Positions 42,542 to 53,022 of a stretch of DNA of 64,000 nucleotides are shown here, piece by piece (position 1 is the first letter of the stretch; each line of letters opens with the position of its first letter). Origin of the DNA: Wenyingzhuangia gilva (lineage in GTDB: Bacteria > Bacteroidota > Bacteroidia > Flavobacteriales > Flavobacteriaceae); NCBI RefSeq assembly GCF_030519655.1, contig NZ_JAUMIT010000005.1, forward strand, positions 248,001-312,000. The letters run 5' to 3'. Both the position numbers and the translations under genes were made by a program. Under the pieces are notes generated by a model. It was given only the letters and a program-made list of their open reading frames with translations. It was not told the DNA's origin and searched no databases.

Positions 42542-43066
42542 ATGAAAACACTTAGTGAATTTAGGATACCTTTTATAGGGTTGAAAGAAGGAAAACACCA
42601 GTTTGATTTTCAAATTGATAGAAAGTTCTTTGATGCTTTTGAATATGATGAGTTTGAGGAGGTTGATTTTAATGTTCGTTTAGAGCTAAATAAAAAAACA
42701 ACCTTATTAGAGTTAAATTTTGTTGCAAATGGAAGTGTAAAAGTTCCTTGTGATGTAACAGGAGAAGATTTTGATCTAGAAGTTAGTGGTAGGTTTTCGT
42801 TAATTGTAAAGTTTGGAGAAACTTTTAATAATGATGTAGAAGACTTATTAATTTTACCTCATGATGCATATCAAATAGAAGTGCAACAATATATATACGA
42901 GTTAATCGTGTTGTCTGTACCTCAAAAAAGAGTAAAGCCAGGAGTCTCACGTAAAGAGATTAAAGATGCACAAGAATTTGAAAAGCAATTAAAGAAGAAA
43001 GAAGTAAAAAAAGAACAATTAGATCCAAGATGGGATCAGTTAAAACAATTATTAGATAAAAAATAA
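42542..43066 (+). CDS. yceD: YceD/DUF177 family protein
   Basis: A 174-residue acidic protein with the DUF177 core (LNFVANGSVKVPCDVTGEDF; the second Cys of the usual pair is missing in this copy) and a C-terminal charged region ending DPRWDQLKQLLDKK, the conserved tail of this family. It is located directly before rpmF, as in most bacteria, and is thought to take part in 23S rRNA or ribosome synthesis. It is separated from rpmF by 12 bp. Confidence 0.9.
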   Translation: MKTLSEFRIPFIGLKEGKHQFDFQIDRKFFDAFEYDEFEEVDFNVRLELNKKTTLLELNFVANGSVKVPCDVTGEDFDLEVSGRFSLIVKFGETFNNDVEDLLILPHDAYQIEVQQYIYELIVLSVPQKRVKPGVSRKEIKDAQEFEKQLKKKEVKKEQLDPRWDQLKQLLDKK

Positions 43067-43078
43067 AAATTTATAGCA

Positions 43079-43273
43079 ATGGCACATCCAAAGAGAAAAA
43101 TCTCAAAAACAAGAAGAGATAAAAGAAGAACTCATTACAAAGCTGTAGCTCCACAAGTTGCTGTAGATCCAACTACTGGAGAAGCACACTTATATCATAG
43201 AGCTCACTGGAACGAAGGAAAATTATATTACAGAGGTCAAGTTGTTATTGACTCAACTGAAGCTGAAGCATAG
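43079..43273 (+). CDS. rpmF: 50S ribosomal protein L32
   Basis: A 64-residue basic protein starting [20 protein letters not shown], the standard L32 N-terminus. The four-Cys zinc site of other L32 forms is absent, as is usual in this phylum. It follows yceD closely and ends at a strong terminator before fabH. Confidence 0.97.
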   Translation: MAHPKRKISKTRRDKRRTHYKAVAPQVAVDPTTGEAHLYHRAHWNEGKLYYRGQVVIDSTEAEA

Positions 43274-43292
43274 TTAATCGTTTTTACATGTA

Positions 43293-43333
43293 TTAACAAA
43301 GAAACCCTCATTTTATGAGGGTTTCTTTGTTAA
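43293..43333 (+). terminator. Long perfect hairpin after rpmF
   Basis: TTAACAAAGAAACCCTCA (43293-43310) pairs over all 18 bp with 43316-43333 around a TTTTA loop. The T-tract is interrupted (TTTCTTTGTT), but the stem strength and position argue for a terminator. Confidence 0.75.
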
Positions 43334-43440
43334 TTTGAACAAATATTGACAAAAAAAGGAGCCTTTTTAATCAAGATTTAGAAATAAATTTTATTACTTT
43401 GGCTTTTCATATTGTTTAAAGATTTCTTAACAATCAATTT

Positions 43441-44436
43441 ATGGCAAAGATTAGTGCTGCTATCACAGCTGTTGGAAAATATGTTCCTGATTATGTATTG
43501 ACTAACAAAGAGTTAGAGCAGATAGTAGAGACAAATGACGAGTGGATTACCTCTCGTACAGGAATCAAGGAAAGGAGAATCTTAAAAGACAAAGATAAAC
43601 CAACCTCTTATTTAGCAATTAAGGCTGCTGAAGATTTGATTCAAAAGAAAGGATTAGACCCAAAGGAAATTGACTTAGTTTTGGTTGGAACTGCTACACC
43701 TGATATGAATGTAGCGTCTACGGCAGTATATGTGGCCACTCAAATTGGAGCTATAAATGCATTTGGTTATGATTTACAAGCAGCATGTTCAAGCTTTTTA
43801 TATGCAATGTCTACAGCAGCAGCATATATAGAATCTGGTAGATACAAAAAGGTGTTAATTATTGGTGCCGATAAAATGTCATCTATTATAGACTACGAAG
43901 ACAGAGCAACATGTATTATCTTTGGTGACGGTGCAGGAGCTGCATTATTTGAACCAAACACTGAAGGTTTAGGATTACAAGATGAATACTTAAGAAGTGA
44001 TGGAATTGGAAGAGAATTCCTTAAAATGGAAGCTGGTGGATCTTTAAATCCTGCTTCTCATGAAACAGTAGATAATAAACAACATTATATAAGACAAGAA
44101 GGTAGAACTGTATTTAAGTATGCCGTTTCTAATATGGCCGATGCTGCGGTAAAGGTTTTAGAAAGAAATAACTTGACTAATGATGATGTAGATTGGTTGG
44201 CTGCACACCAAGCAAACACAAGAATTATTGAGGCAACTGCTAACAGAATTGAATTAGACAAATCAAAGGTAATGATGAATATTCAGTATTATGGAAATAC
44301 TACATCAGGTACTTTACCTTTATTGCTAGCAGATTACGAAAAACAACTTAAAAAAGGTGATAATATAATATTTGCTGCTTTTGGTGGCGGATTTACATGG
44401 GGAGCTACCTACTTAAAGTGGGCTTATAACTCATAA
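43441..44436 (+). CDS. fabH: Beta-ketoacyl-ACP synthase III
   Basis: A 331-residue condensing enzyme that starts fatty-acid synthesis from acetyl- or branched acyl-CoA and malonyl-ACP. The catalytic triad is C116 (QAACSSF), H256 (HQANTR) and N286 (YYGNTTSG), all in place. The C-terminal GGGFTWG loop is typical. It begins the fabH-accB-accC group, with 45 bp to accB. Confidence 0.96.
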   Translation: MAKISAAITAVGKYVPDYVLTNKELEQIVETNDEWITSRTGIKERRILKDKDKPTSYLAIKAAEDLIQKKGLDPKEIDLVLVGTATPDMNVASTAVYVATQIGAINAFGYDLQAACSSFLYAMSTAAAYIESGRYKKVLIIGADKMSSIIDYEDRATCIIFGDGAGAALFEPNTEGLGLQDEYLRSDGIGREFLKMEAGGSLNPASHETVDNKQHYIRQEGRTVFKYAVSNMADAAVKVLERNNLTNDDVDWLAAHQANTRIIEATANRIELDKSKVMMNIQYYGNTTSGTLPLLLADYEKQLKKGDNIIFAAFGGGFTWGATYLKWAYNS

Positions 44437-44481
44437 AATAATTAATTAACTTTAAAGAATACGCACTTAATATAAACGATT

Positions 44482-44967
44482 ATGGAATTAAAGGACATTC
44501 AGAATTTAATTAAATTCGTGGCAAGATCTGGAGCTAACGAAGTAAAATTAGAAATGGAAGATATTAAAATCACCATTAAAACAGGGGAGGGTAAAACCGA
44601 AACTACTATTTTACAACATGCAGCACCATTATCTATGGCAGCACCAGTAGCTCAAGCAGCACCTGCTCCTGCAGCACCAGTTGCTTCAGACTCACCAGCA
44701 CCTGCTCCTGCTGCTGAAGATTCAAAATACATTACAATTACGTCTCCAATGATTGGTACTTTTTACAGAAAACCATCTCCTGACAAACCATTGTTTGTTG
44801 AAGTAGGTGATACTGTTCAAGCAGACTCAGTAGTTTGCGTAATTGAAGCAATGAAGTTATTCAACGAAATTGAATCTGAAGTATCAGGTAAAATCGTAAA
44901 AATATTAGTAGAAGATAGTACTCCAGTAGAATTTGGACAGCCATTATTTTTAGTAGATCCATCATAA
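44482..44967 (+). CDS. accB: Biotin carboxyl carrier protein of acetyl-CoA carboxylase
   Basis: A 161-residue protein with a helical N-terminus (residues 1-40), an Ala/Pro-rich flexible linker (about 50-80) and a biotinyl domain (about 85-161) in which K125 of EAMKLF is biotinylated. It lies between fabH and accC, 49 bp before accC. The carboxyltransferase genes are not in the window. Confidence 0.97.
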   Translation: MELKDIQNLIKFVARSGANEVKLEMEDIKITIKTGEGKTETTILQHAAPLSMAAPVAQAAPAPAAPVASDSPAPAPAAEDSKYITITSPMIGTFYRKPSPDKPLFVEVGDTVQADSVVCVIEAMKLFNEIESEVSGKIVKILVEDSTPVEFGQPLFLVDPS

Positions 44968-45016
44968 TTACTGATGCGTTTACAAGATTTAAGTACTAAC
45001 TACTAAAAGAAAAAAA

Positions 45017-46363
45017 ATGTTTAAAAAAATATTAATAGCCAACCGTGGTGAGATTGCTTTACGTGTTATTAGAACATGTAGAGAGATGGGAATCAAAACA
45101 GTAGCTGTTTATTCAACTGCAGATCAAGATAGCTTGCATGTTCGTTTTGCAGATGAGGCGGTTTGTATTGGACCTGCTCCAAGTTCGGAGTCTTATTTAA
45201 AGATGGTAAACATTATTGCAGCTGCAGAAATTACCAATGCAGATGCAATTCATCCAGGATATGGATTCTTGTCTGAAAATGCAAGATTTTCTAAATTATG
45301 TCAAGATCACGATATTAAATTTATTGGAGCTACTCCAGAAATGATTAATAGAATGGGGGATAAAGCCAATGCTAAATCTACCATGATTGCTGCAGGAGTA
45401 CCTTGCGTACCAGGTAGTGAAGGAGTGATTGAAGATTTTGAAACATGTGAAAAAGTAGCATTGGAAACAGGTTACCCTGTCATGCTTAAAGCTTCTGCTG
45501 GAGGTGGAGGTAAAGGGATGAGAGCTGTTTGGAAAGCAGAAGATTTAAGAGATGCTTGGGATTCTGCACGTCATGAATCAAAGGCAGCTTTTGGAAATGA
45601 TGATATGTACATGGAAAAGTTAATTGAAGAACCACGTCATATTGAAATTCAAATTGTTGGAGATGCATATGGAAAAGCATGTCACTTATCAGAAAGAGAC
45701 TGTTCTGTGCAACGTCGTCATCAAAAACTAACAGAAGAAACACCTTCTCCATTCATGACAGATGAGTTGAGAGAAGCGATGGGAAATGCTGCTGTTGCAG
45801 CTGCTGAGTACATTAAGTACGAAGGAGCTGGGACTGTTGAGTTTTTGGTAGATAAGCATAGAAATTTCTACTTTATGGAAATGAATACTCGTATCCAAGT
45901 AGAGCATCCAATTACAGAAGAAGTTGTTGATTACGATTTAATTCGTGAGCAAATTATGGTAGCAGCAGGAATTCCAATTTCAGGTAAAAACTATTTTCCT
46001 AAATTACATTCAATAGAATGTAGAATTAATGCAGAAGATCCTTTTGCTGGGTTTAGACCTGCACCAGGTAAAATTACTTCTTTTCATGCACCAGGAGGGC
46101 ACGGAGTTCGTTTAGATACTCATGTTTATGCTGGGTATACCATTCCGCCAAACTACGATTCAATGATTGCAAAGTTAATTTGTACTGCGCAAACTCGTGA
46201 TGAAGCCATCAACAAAATGAAACGTGCTTTAGATGAATTTATTATTGAAGGAATTAAAACAACAATTCCTTTTCATCGCCAATTAATGGATCATCCAGAT
46301 TATGTAGCAGGTAATTATACCACTAAATTTATGGAAGATTTTGTGATAGAAAAAACAATATAA
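45017..46363 (+). CDS. accC: Acetyl-CoA carboxylase biotin carboxylase subunit
   Basis: A 448-residue ATP-grasp enzyme that carboxylates biotin on AccB. It shows [18 protein letters not shown] at the N-terminus, the glycine-rich ATP loop [24 protein letters not shown] and [15 protein letters not shown] with the catalytic residues. Length is that of bacterial AccC. It is the last gene of the unit and ends before a strong terminator. Confidence 0.97.
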   Translation: MFKKILIANRGEIALRVIRTCREMGIKTVAVYSTADQDSLHVRFADEAVCIGPAPSSESYLKMVNIIAAAEITNADAIHPGYGFLSENARFSKLCQDHDIKFIGATPEMINRMGDKANAKSTMIAAGVPCVPGSEGVIEDFETCEKVALETGYPVMLKASAGGGGKGMRAVWKAEDLRDAWDSARHESKAAFGNDDMYMEKLIEEPRHIEIQIVGDAYGKACHLSERDCSVQRRHQKLTEETPSPFMTDELREAMGNAAVAAAEYIKYEGAGTVEFLVDKHRNFYFMEMNTRIQVEHPITEEVVDYDLIREQIMVAAGIPISGKNYFPKLHSIECRINAEDPFAGFRPAPGKITSFHAPGGHGVRLDTHVYAGYTIPPNYDSMIAKLICTAQTRDEAINKMKRALDEFIIEGIKTTIPFHRQLMDHPDYVAGNYTTKFMEDFVIEKTI

Positions 46364-46386
46364 ATTAAGTTTTATAAGTCAAAAAA

Positions 46387-46413
46387 GAGAGCGCTGTAGA
46401 GCGCTCTCTTTTA
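46387..46413 (+). terminator. Terminator after accC
   Basis: GAGAGCGCT (46387-46395) pairs with AGCGCTCTC (46400-46408) around GTAG, followed by a T-rich run. Confidence 0.9.
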
Positions 46414-46434
46414 TTTTTATGTAAATTTATTGTC

Positions 46435-47388
46435 ATGAAAATATTAGTTGTTTATACAGGGGGAACTCTTGGAATGGTAAAAGATGAAATATCTGGAGCT
46501 TTAAAACCTGGAAGTATAAAAGGAATAGAACACTTTCTTGAAAAGGAGAATTTTTTAAATCATTGCCATTTAACATCTACTAGCACTTTGGTGGATTCTT
46601 CTAATTTTAATAAAAAATATTATTCTGAATTAAGCGTTATCATTAAACAAAACTATTCAAAATATGATGCTTTTTTAGTTTTAATGGGAACAGATACGAT
46701 GGCTTATATAAGTTCATTGTTAAGCTTTTGTATTAGTGGCCTTGCTAAACCAATCATATTTACAGGAGGTCAAAAAACATTGTATGAGCAAGATTCTGAT
46801 AGCGTAAAAAACTTAAAAGGAGCGATTCAAAAGTTGATAGAAAATAAATTTCCTAATGAAGTTGGAATTTACTTTTCAGAACAATGGCACAGAGCAGTTT
46901 GTACAACGAAGCATCATACAAAAGATTTTGATGCATATGTTTCAATTATTAATCATTCATATATAGCAGATTTAAGTGAAGAATTTAGTGTTGTAACTAA
47001 AGTTTCGGCTAACCCAGTAATTATAAAAATAACTCCTTTTAATGACGAGAATTTGTTGTTTACACTTTTGAAAGATCAAAAAATTAACATAATCATATTA
47101 GAAATATTTGGTTCTGGTAATATGCCAGAGTTTTCAGAGGGGCTAAAAAGGTTGTTTAAAGAGAGAATTAATGAGGGGTTAAAGGTTGTTGTAACCTCAC
47201 AATGTATGTATGGAGGCCTAGAAATAGGTAGATATGAATCTAGTTTAAACATCTCATCATTAGGGGTTTTAAATGCAGGAAGTATGACAAAAGAGTCTAT
47301 TGTCGGGAAATTGATGTTCTTGGTCGAAAAAAAATTAAATATTCAAGAGTTTAGGACAATCTTTGAGAATTCTGTTCGAGGTGAATAG
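46435..47388 (+). CDS. ansA: Type I (cytoplasmic) asparaginase
   Basis: A 317-residue asparaginase without signal peptide, so expected in the cytoplasm. The first catalytic threonine lies in YTGGTLGM, the second in LMGTDTMAY; the substrate-binding serine region is TLVDSSNF. It hydrolyses L-asparagine to aspartate and ammonia. It stands between accC and the proton-channel genes, an order common in Flavobacteriia. A stand-alone transcription unit is likely. Confidence 0.9.
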   Translation: MKILVVYTGGTLGMVKDEISGALKPGSIKGIEHFLEKENFLNHCHLTSTSTLVDSSNFNKKYYSELSVIIKQNYSKYDAFLVLMGTDTMAYISSLLSFCISGLAKPIIFTGGQKTLYEQDSDSVKNLKGAIQKLIENKFPNEVGIYFSEQWHRAVCTTKHHTKDFDAYVSIINHSYIADLSEEFSVVTKVSANPVIIKITPFNDENLLFTLLKDQKINIIILEIFGSGNMPEFSEGLKRLFKERINEGLKVVVTSQCMYGGLEIGRYESSLNISSLGVLNAGSMTKESIVGKLMFLVEKKLNIQEFRTIFENSVRGE

Positions 47389-47495
47389 AAAATTGTTAAC
47401 AATATTTAACAATATATTATTTTTTAAAGTAAACATTTTTTTGTTACTTGCTCATCGTTTATCAATTATCATTAATAGTATTAATTAAAATAGAA

Positions 47496-48311
47496 ATGAA
47501 AAAAGTTTTTAGTATCCTAGCTGTTGCAGGATTATTGTTTTTAGGGACTTCAAATGCATTTGCACAAGAAGAAGAAGCTACTGTAGATTCTACAAATGTA
47601 GCAGCAACTGAAAATGTTGCAAATGAAGAGACGGCGGCTACTCCAGAAAAAGCGGAAGAAGCTGAAGCTCCAAAAGTTGAACCAACTTTTCACCAAGTAT
47701 TAAAACAACGTTTTATTGAGGGTGGTGCTGAATTCATGGGAATTGTATTGGTTGCGTTAATTTTAGGATTAGCTATTGCTATCGAAAGAATTATTTATTT
47801 AAACTTAGCTACTACAAACACTAAGAAATTAGTTGCGAAAGTAGACGAAGCATTGTCTTCAGGTGGTTTAGATGCTGCAAAAGAGGTTTGTAGAAATACA
47901 AAAGGACCTGTTGCTTCTATCTTTTACCAAGGTTTAGATAGATCATCAGAAGGAATCGATGCTGCTGAAAAAGCGGTTGTTGGTTACGGAGGAGTTCAAA
48001 TGGGATTATTAGAGAAAAATATCTCTTGGTTATCTTTATTTATCGCCTTAGCACCGATGTTAGGATTCATGGGTACAGTAATTGGTATGATTGAAGCTTT
48101 TGATGCAATTCAAGTTGCAGGAGATATTAACCCAGCGGTAGTTGCAGGAGGTATTAAAGTAGCCTTATTAACTACTGTATTTGGATTAGTAGTAGCAATT
48201 ATATTACAAGTATTTTACAATATTATCGTTGCAAAAGTTGATAGTATTGTTAACAAGATGGAAGATGCTTCTATCTCTTTAATCGACTTATTAGTTAAAT
48301 ACAAAAAATAA
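47496..48311 (+). CDS. exbB: ExbB/TolQ/MotA-type proton channel subunit
   Basis: A 271-residue protein from ATG 47496; the in-frame ATG 47448 adds 16 unrelated residues before a clear signal sequence and is rejected. After the signal peptide (cleavage near NAFAQ) is an acidic Ala/Glu-rich stretch of about 45 residues, then three membrane helices with IALAPMLGFMGTVIGMIEAF and the long C-terminal helix pair. With ExbD it forms the proton-driven motor for TonB or a Tol-like partner. It opens a four-gene operon with gaps of 8-9 bp. Confidence 0.92.
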   Translation: MKKVFSILAVAGLLFLGTSNAFAQEEEATVDSTNVAATENVANEETAATPEKAEEAEAPKVEPTFHQVLKQRFIEGGAEFMGIVLVALILGLAIAIERIIYLNLATTNTKKLVAKVDEALSSGGLDAAKEVCRNTKGPVASIFYQGLDRSSEGIDAAEKAVVGYGGVQMGLLEKNISWLSLFIALAPMLGFMGTVIGMIEAFDAIQVAGDINPAVVAGGIKVALLTTVFGLVVAIILQVFYNIIVAKVDSIVNKMEDASISLIDLLVKYKK

Positions 48312-48319
48312 TATTCATT

Positions 48320-48760
48320 ATGAGTAGTAAATTATCAAAAATATTAACCGCTATAATTTTTGTTATTGCTGTTATTGCTGCTGTATTGTTTATTAACGTA
48401 TTTATTGCTGAGGAAGACGAATTATATTCAAAGGTAAATCCTTTGGTAGAATTTTCAGCATGGTTGTTATACATTACATTAGCTATAACTTTAATATTCT
48501 CAGTGGTGAATATATTTAAACATCCAGAAGAAATAAAAAAGATAGTAATCAATTTAGCCATTTTAGCGGCTGTTTACTTTGTAGCATATCTTACAGCATC
48601 TGATGCTGCTGTATTAAATGTTCAAGGGCAAGTGTTAAAAGGTGGTGATGCTGGGTCAGTATCAAAATTAATCAGTACAATTATTAACTTTAGTGTATAC
48701 TTAGGAGTTATTGCAATTGCTGCTGTTGGTTTAGGTACCGTTAAAACAGCAATTAAATAA
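48320..48760 (+). CDS. Membrane protein of the exbB-exbD operon, unknown function
   Basis: A 146-residue protein with four hydrophobic helices (about residues 8-30, 43-62, 72-92 and 115-140) and little else. It is always found between exbB and exbD in this type of Bacteroidota operon and lies 8 bp after exbB and 9 bp before exbD. It probably belongs to the proton-channel complex. No catalytic motif is seen. Confidence 0.8.
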   Translation: MSSKLSKILTAIIFVIAVIAAVLFINVFIAEEDELYSKVNPLVEFSAWLLYITLAITLIFSVVNIFKHPEEIKKIVINLAILAAVYFVAYLTASDAAVLNVQGQVLKGGDAGSVSKLISTIINFSVYLGVIAIAAVGLGTVKTAIK

Positions 48761-48769
48761 ACCTGATTT

Positions 48770-49390
48770 ATGGCAAGAAGAGAAAATAGTGAAATTAATG
48801 CAGGTTCAATGGCAGATATTGCTTTCTTGCTGCTTATCTTTTTCTTGGTAACAACAACTATGGATACCGATTCTGGTATTCTAAGAAAATTACCAGAAAA
48901 ACAACCAGAGAATGTAGATCCGCCACCAGTAAAGCAGAGAAACATATTTGAAGTAAACATCAACCGTTTCGATCAATTATTAGTTGAAGAAGAAGAAGTG
49001 AAAATTGGTGAATTAAGAGAATTAGCAGTTAAATTTATTGACAACGGAGCAGGTAAAAATGCAGAAGGACAGGTTTGTAATTATTGTGAAGGGGAAAAAT
49101 CAGAATCATCTTCTGAGCATCCTGCAAAAGCAATAATTTCGGTTCAAACTGCGCAAACAACTTCTTATGGAATGTATATTTCGGTTCAGAATGAATTGTT
49201 GGCAGCCTACACGGAGTTAAGAAATAGATATGCAAAAAAATATCTACAAGGAAAATATAAAGGACTTTCGTATTCTGATTTGTTAAAATTACAAAAAGGA
49301 GATGTAGAAAATCCAGATTTAGATGCTGCAATCGATCAGATTAAAAAGGCATATCCTGAGATATTATCTGATGCTAAACCAATAAAATAA
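48770..49390 (+). CDS. ExbD/TolR-family protein (first copy)
   Basis: A 206-residue protein with a short cytoplasmic start, one membrane helix (residues about 15-33, MADIAFLLLIFFLVTTTM) carrying the proton-path Asp of the family, and a periplasmic domain. The domain is longer than in E. coli ExbD, with an insert around CNYCEGEKSESSSEHP that contains a CxxC pair. It is followed 8 bp later by a second ExbD gene. Confidence 0.9.
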   Translation: MARRENSEINAGSMADIAFLLLIFFLVTTTMDTDSGILRKLPEKQPENVDPPPVKQRNIFEVNINRFDQLLVEEEEVKIGELRELAVKFIDNGAGKNAEGQVCNYCEGEKSESSSEHPAKAIISVQTAQTTSYGMYISVQNELLAAYTELRNRYAKKYLQGKYKGLSYSDLLKLQKGDVENPDLDAAIDQIKKAYPEILSDAKPIK

Positions 49391-49398
49391 TAAGCAAT

Positions 49399-49872
49399 AT
49401 GTCAAAGTTTGGAAAGAAGAAAAAAGAAGTGCCCGCAGTAAACACTGCAGCATTGCCGGATATTGTATTTATGCTTTTGTTTTTCTTTATGGTATCTACT
49501 ACGATGCGTGAAACATCTTTATTAATTAAAAAACCAAAATTGCCTAGTGCAACTGAAGTAAAGAAGTTAGAACACAAAAGTTTAGTAAGTACTATTTATG
49601 TAGGTAAAGCTGTTAATCCTTCAGAAGGAACTGGAGATAAAATCCAGTTAAACGATAAAATTTCTACAGTAAATGATATTGTAAATTTTGTGTATTCTGA
49701 AAGAGATAAGCATGATGCTGAAGAGCAGAAAGCAATGGTTACCTCTATCAAAGCAGATATGAAGACCAATGTTGGAACCATCTCAGATATCAAAGATGAA
49801 TTACAATCAGTTAATGCATTAAAAATTAGTTATTCATCTAGTTCAGGTGATGTCGCTAATAATTTTAAATAA
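49399..49872 (+). CDS. ExbD/TolR-family protein (second copy)
   Basis: A 157-residue protein with the same layout as the preceding gene: basic start (KFGKKKKEVPAVN), one helix with the family Asp (LPDIVFMLLFFFMVSTTMR) and a periplasmic domain. Two different ExbD proteins beside one ExbB are usual in Bacteroidota motors. It ends the operon at a strong hairpin terminator. Confidence 0.9.
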   Translation: MSKFGKKKKEVPAVNTAALPDIVFMLLFFFMVSTTMRETSLLIKKPKLPSATEVKKLEHKSLVSTIYVGKAVNPSEGTGDKIQLNDKISTVNDIVNFVYSERDKHDAEEQKAMVTSIKADMKTNVGTISDIKDELQSVNALKISYSSSSGDVANNFK

Positions 49873-49873
49873 T

Positions 49874-49904
49874 AAAAAAGCAGTGCCAAAAGCACTGCTT
49901 TTTT
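49874..49904 (+). terminator. Terminator of the exb operon
   Basis: GCAGTGC (49880-49886) pairs with GCACTGC (49892-49898) around CAAAA, with A-run before and T-run after. Confidence 0.9.
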
Positions 49905-50015
49905 ATTGTCTTTATATGATAAAATTTTAACGAATAGGTTTTCGAAACTTATTTATTTTGTTGTATTTTTCGGATCAATTGTTGTGTATCTTGCGCAACA
50001 TAAAAATTATAATAA

Positions 50016-51323
<1,308 letters not shown>

Positions 51324-51342
51324 TTGCTTTCAATAAATATTT

Positions 51343-51371
51343 AAAAAGCACCTCATTTGAGGTGCTTTTTT
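51343..51371 (+). terminator. Terminator after eno
   Basis: GCACCTC (51348-51354) pairs with GAGGTGC (51359-51365) around ATTT, followed by six T. Confidence 0.9.
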
Positions 51372-51442
51372 GTTTTATCTAATTTCTATAACGATTATTA
51401 AAAACTATTGTTTATTTTGAGTTGGATTATTAATTTTTTGAG

Positions 51443-51922
51443 ATGAATGTAATGGTAAGAAAAGGCGAGTTAAAAGATGCTCGTGGAATATTTTCGTTGA
51501 TTAATCAATTAGCCAAATTTGAAAATGAACCCGAAGCAGTTGAAGTAACTTTGAAAGATATTGAAAATGATGGATTTGGTAAAAATCCAAAATTTGAAGT
51601 ATTTGTAGCAGAATTAGATGGTGATATAATTGGTATGGCTTTGTTTTACTATAGATATTCCACTTGGAAAGGAAAGACATTGCATCTAGAAGATTTAATC
51701 GTTCAAGAAGATGCAAGAGGTAAGGGAGTAGGAAAATTGTTGTATAATAAAGTTTTAAAGTATGCCTATCAACAAAAGTTAAAAAGAGTAGAATGGGCTG
51801 TTTTAGATTGGAATACACCAGCTATTCATTTTTATGAAACTTCAGGAGCCGTTGTTTTTGATGATTGGCGAGTGGTACAAATGACTCAAAAACAATTGAA
51901 GAATTACATTGATAGCATTTAA
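51443..51922 (+). CDS. GNAT-family N-acetyltransferase (diamine acetyltransferase-like)
   Basis: A 159-residue acetyl-CoA-dependent transferase. It shows the first-strand pattern VRKGELKDARGIFSLINQLA, the conserved LHLEDLIVQEDARGKGVGKL acetyl-CoA loop (Q/RxxGxG/A type), and WAVLDWNTPAIHFYETSGA. The pattern is that of the spermidine/spermine (diamine) acetyltransferase subgroup. Substrate is not proven. It is convergent with superoxide dismutase and shares its terminator. Confidence 0.85.
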   Translation: MNVMVRKGELKDARGIFSLINQLAKFENEPEAVEVTLKDIENDGFGKNPKFEVFVAELDGDIIGMALFYYRYSTWKGKTLHLEDLIVQEDARGKGVGKLLYNKVLKYAYQQKLKRVEWAVLDWNTPAIHFYETSGAVVFDDWRVVQMTQKQLKNYIDSI

Positions 51923-51944
51923 TTTTTTCATCTATTTATAAAAT

Positions 51945-51980
51945 AAAAAAATCCCAAAGCAAAACGCTTTGGGATTTTTT
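51945..51980. terminator. Bidirectional terminator
   Basis: AAAAAATCCCAAAGC (51946-51960) pairs with GCTTTGGGATTTTTT (51966-51980) around AAAAC. It can serve both the acetyltransferase (plus) and superoxide dismutase (minus) genes. Confidence 0.92.
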
Positions 51981-51999
51981 AAATAATGATAGTTACTAA

Positions 52000-52608
52000 T
52001 TATTTAGCAGCTTCGTAGTTTGCAGAAACAGCATCCCAATTAATTACATTAAAAAATGCATTGATATAATCAGGTCTTCTGTTTTGATAATTTAAGTAAT
52101 AAGCATGTTCCCATACATCTAAACCTAAAATAGGTTGATTACCACAAGTAACACCTGGCATTAATGGGTTGTCTTGGTTAGGAGTAGAACAAACGTTTAC
52201 AGCTCCACCTTTCGCAACACATAACCATGCCCATCCAGATCCGAATTGAGTAGCAGCAGCTTTAGAAAAAGCCTCTTTAAAAGCTTCAAAAGATCCAAAT
52301 GCAGCATCAATAGCATCAGCTAAAGCTCCAGTTGGTTCTCCTCCACCATTTGGAGACATTACGTTCCAAAATAATGAGTGATTGTAAAAACCTCCACCGT
52401 TATTTCTAACAGCTTTGTTTTCCATATCTAATCCGTTTAATATCTCTTCGATAGACTTTCCTTCTAAGTCTGTACCAGCAATGGCAGCGTTTAAGTTTGT
52501 AGTATATCCGTTGTGGTGTTTGCTATGGTGTATTTCCATAGTTCTTGCATCTACATTAGGTTCCAATGCATCGTATGCATAAGGTAATTTTGGTAATTCA
52601 AAAGCCAT
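52000..52608 (-). CDS. Iron/manganese superoxide dismutase
   Basis: A 202-residue cytosolic enzyme without signal peptide. The metal ligands are visible as H27 (MEIHHSKHH), the His of NHSLFWNVM, and the Asp and His of [12 protein letters not shown]. It removes superoxide. Choice of Fe or Mn cannot be made safely from the sequence. A TATCTTTG promoter element lies 28 bp upstream with TTTG 17 bp before it. Confidence 0.95.
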   Translation of the reverse strand: MAFELPKLPYAYDALEPNVDARTMEIHHSKHHNGYTTNLNAAIAGTDLEGKSIEEILNGLDMENKAVRNNGGGFYNHSLFWNVMSPNGGGEPTGALADAIDAAFGSFEAFKEAFSKAAATQFGSGWAWLCVAKGGAVNVCSTPNQDNPLMPGVTCGNQPILGLDVWEHAYYLNYQNRRPDYINAFFNVINWDAVSANYEAAK

Positions 52609-52636
52609 TTTGTTATGATTTTTATTGTTTCGTACT

Positions 52637-52665
52637 CAAAGATAATTAACTATTTTTTTTTCAAA
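52637..52665 (-). promoter_or_regulatory. Promoter of the superoxide dismutase gene (minus strand)
   Basis: Minus-strand TTTG (plus 52662-52665), 17 bp, then TATCTTTG (plus 52637-52644). Spacing is two shorter than the common 19. Confidence 0.6.
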
Positions 52666-52815
52666 GAATTTTTAGGACTTATTTACAGAAATCATTAAAC
52701 TGTGAAAATATAAAATTCTTAAAATTAGGGTTTTATGAATTTAATTCATAAATTTAAGATGATTCATGGTAATACGAACCCCTTTCATGTTTTTGTTTAA
52801 CTAAAACTGTTTTCC

Positions 52816-53022
52816 ATGAGTAATTCTATTTTTACTTCCGATGGACTAAGTTCCATGTATCATGTTATTCTAGATTCTATCTATAATATTGTTAAAGATA
52901 TTTTGAACCAGGTCAAAGTGTTGAATACAATTCAGAGAATTATTATAGCTATATACTTTTTCTTAGTGATATTCTTTTTTAGTATGGCAATTTACTATGC
53001 TTTGTTTCAGCGTTGGTTTTAG
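52816..53022 (+). CDS. Possible small membrane protein
   Basis: A 68-residue frame with a polar helical start (SIYNIVKDILNQVKVLNTIQ) and one strong hydrophobic helix (about residues 43-63), ending QRWF. It could be a real small membrane protein, but its last 44 bp overlap the convergent membrane transferase gene and no family is recognised. The upstream region has no clear -7 element. Confidence 0.35.
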   Translation: MSNSIFTSDGLSSMYHVILDSIYNIVKDILNQVKVLNTIQRIIIAIYFFLVIFFFSMAIYYALFQRWF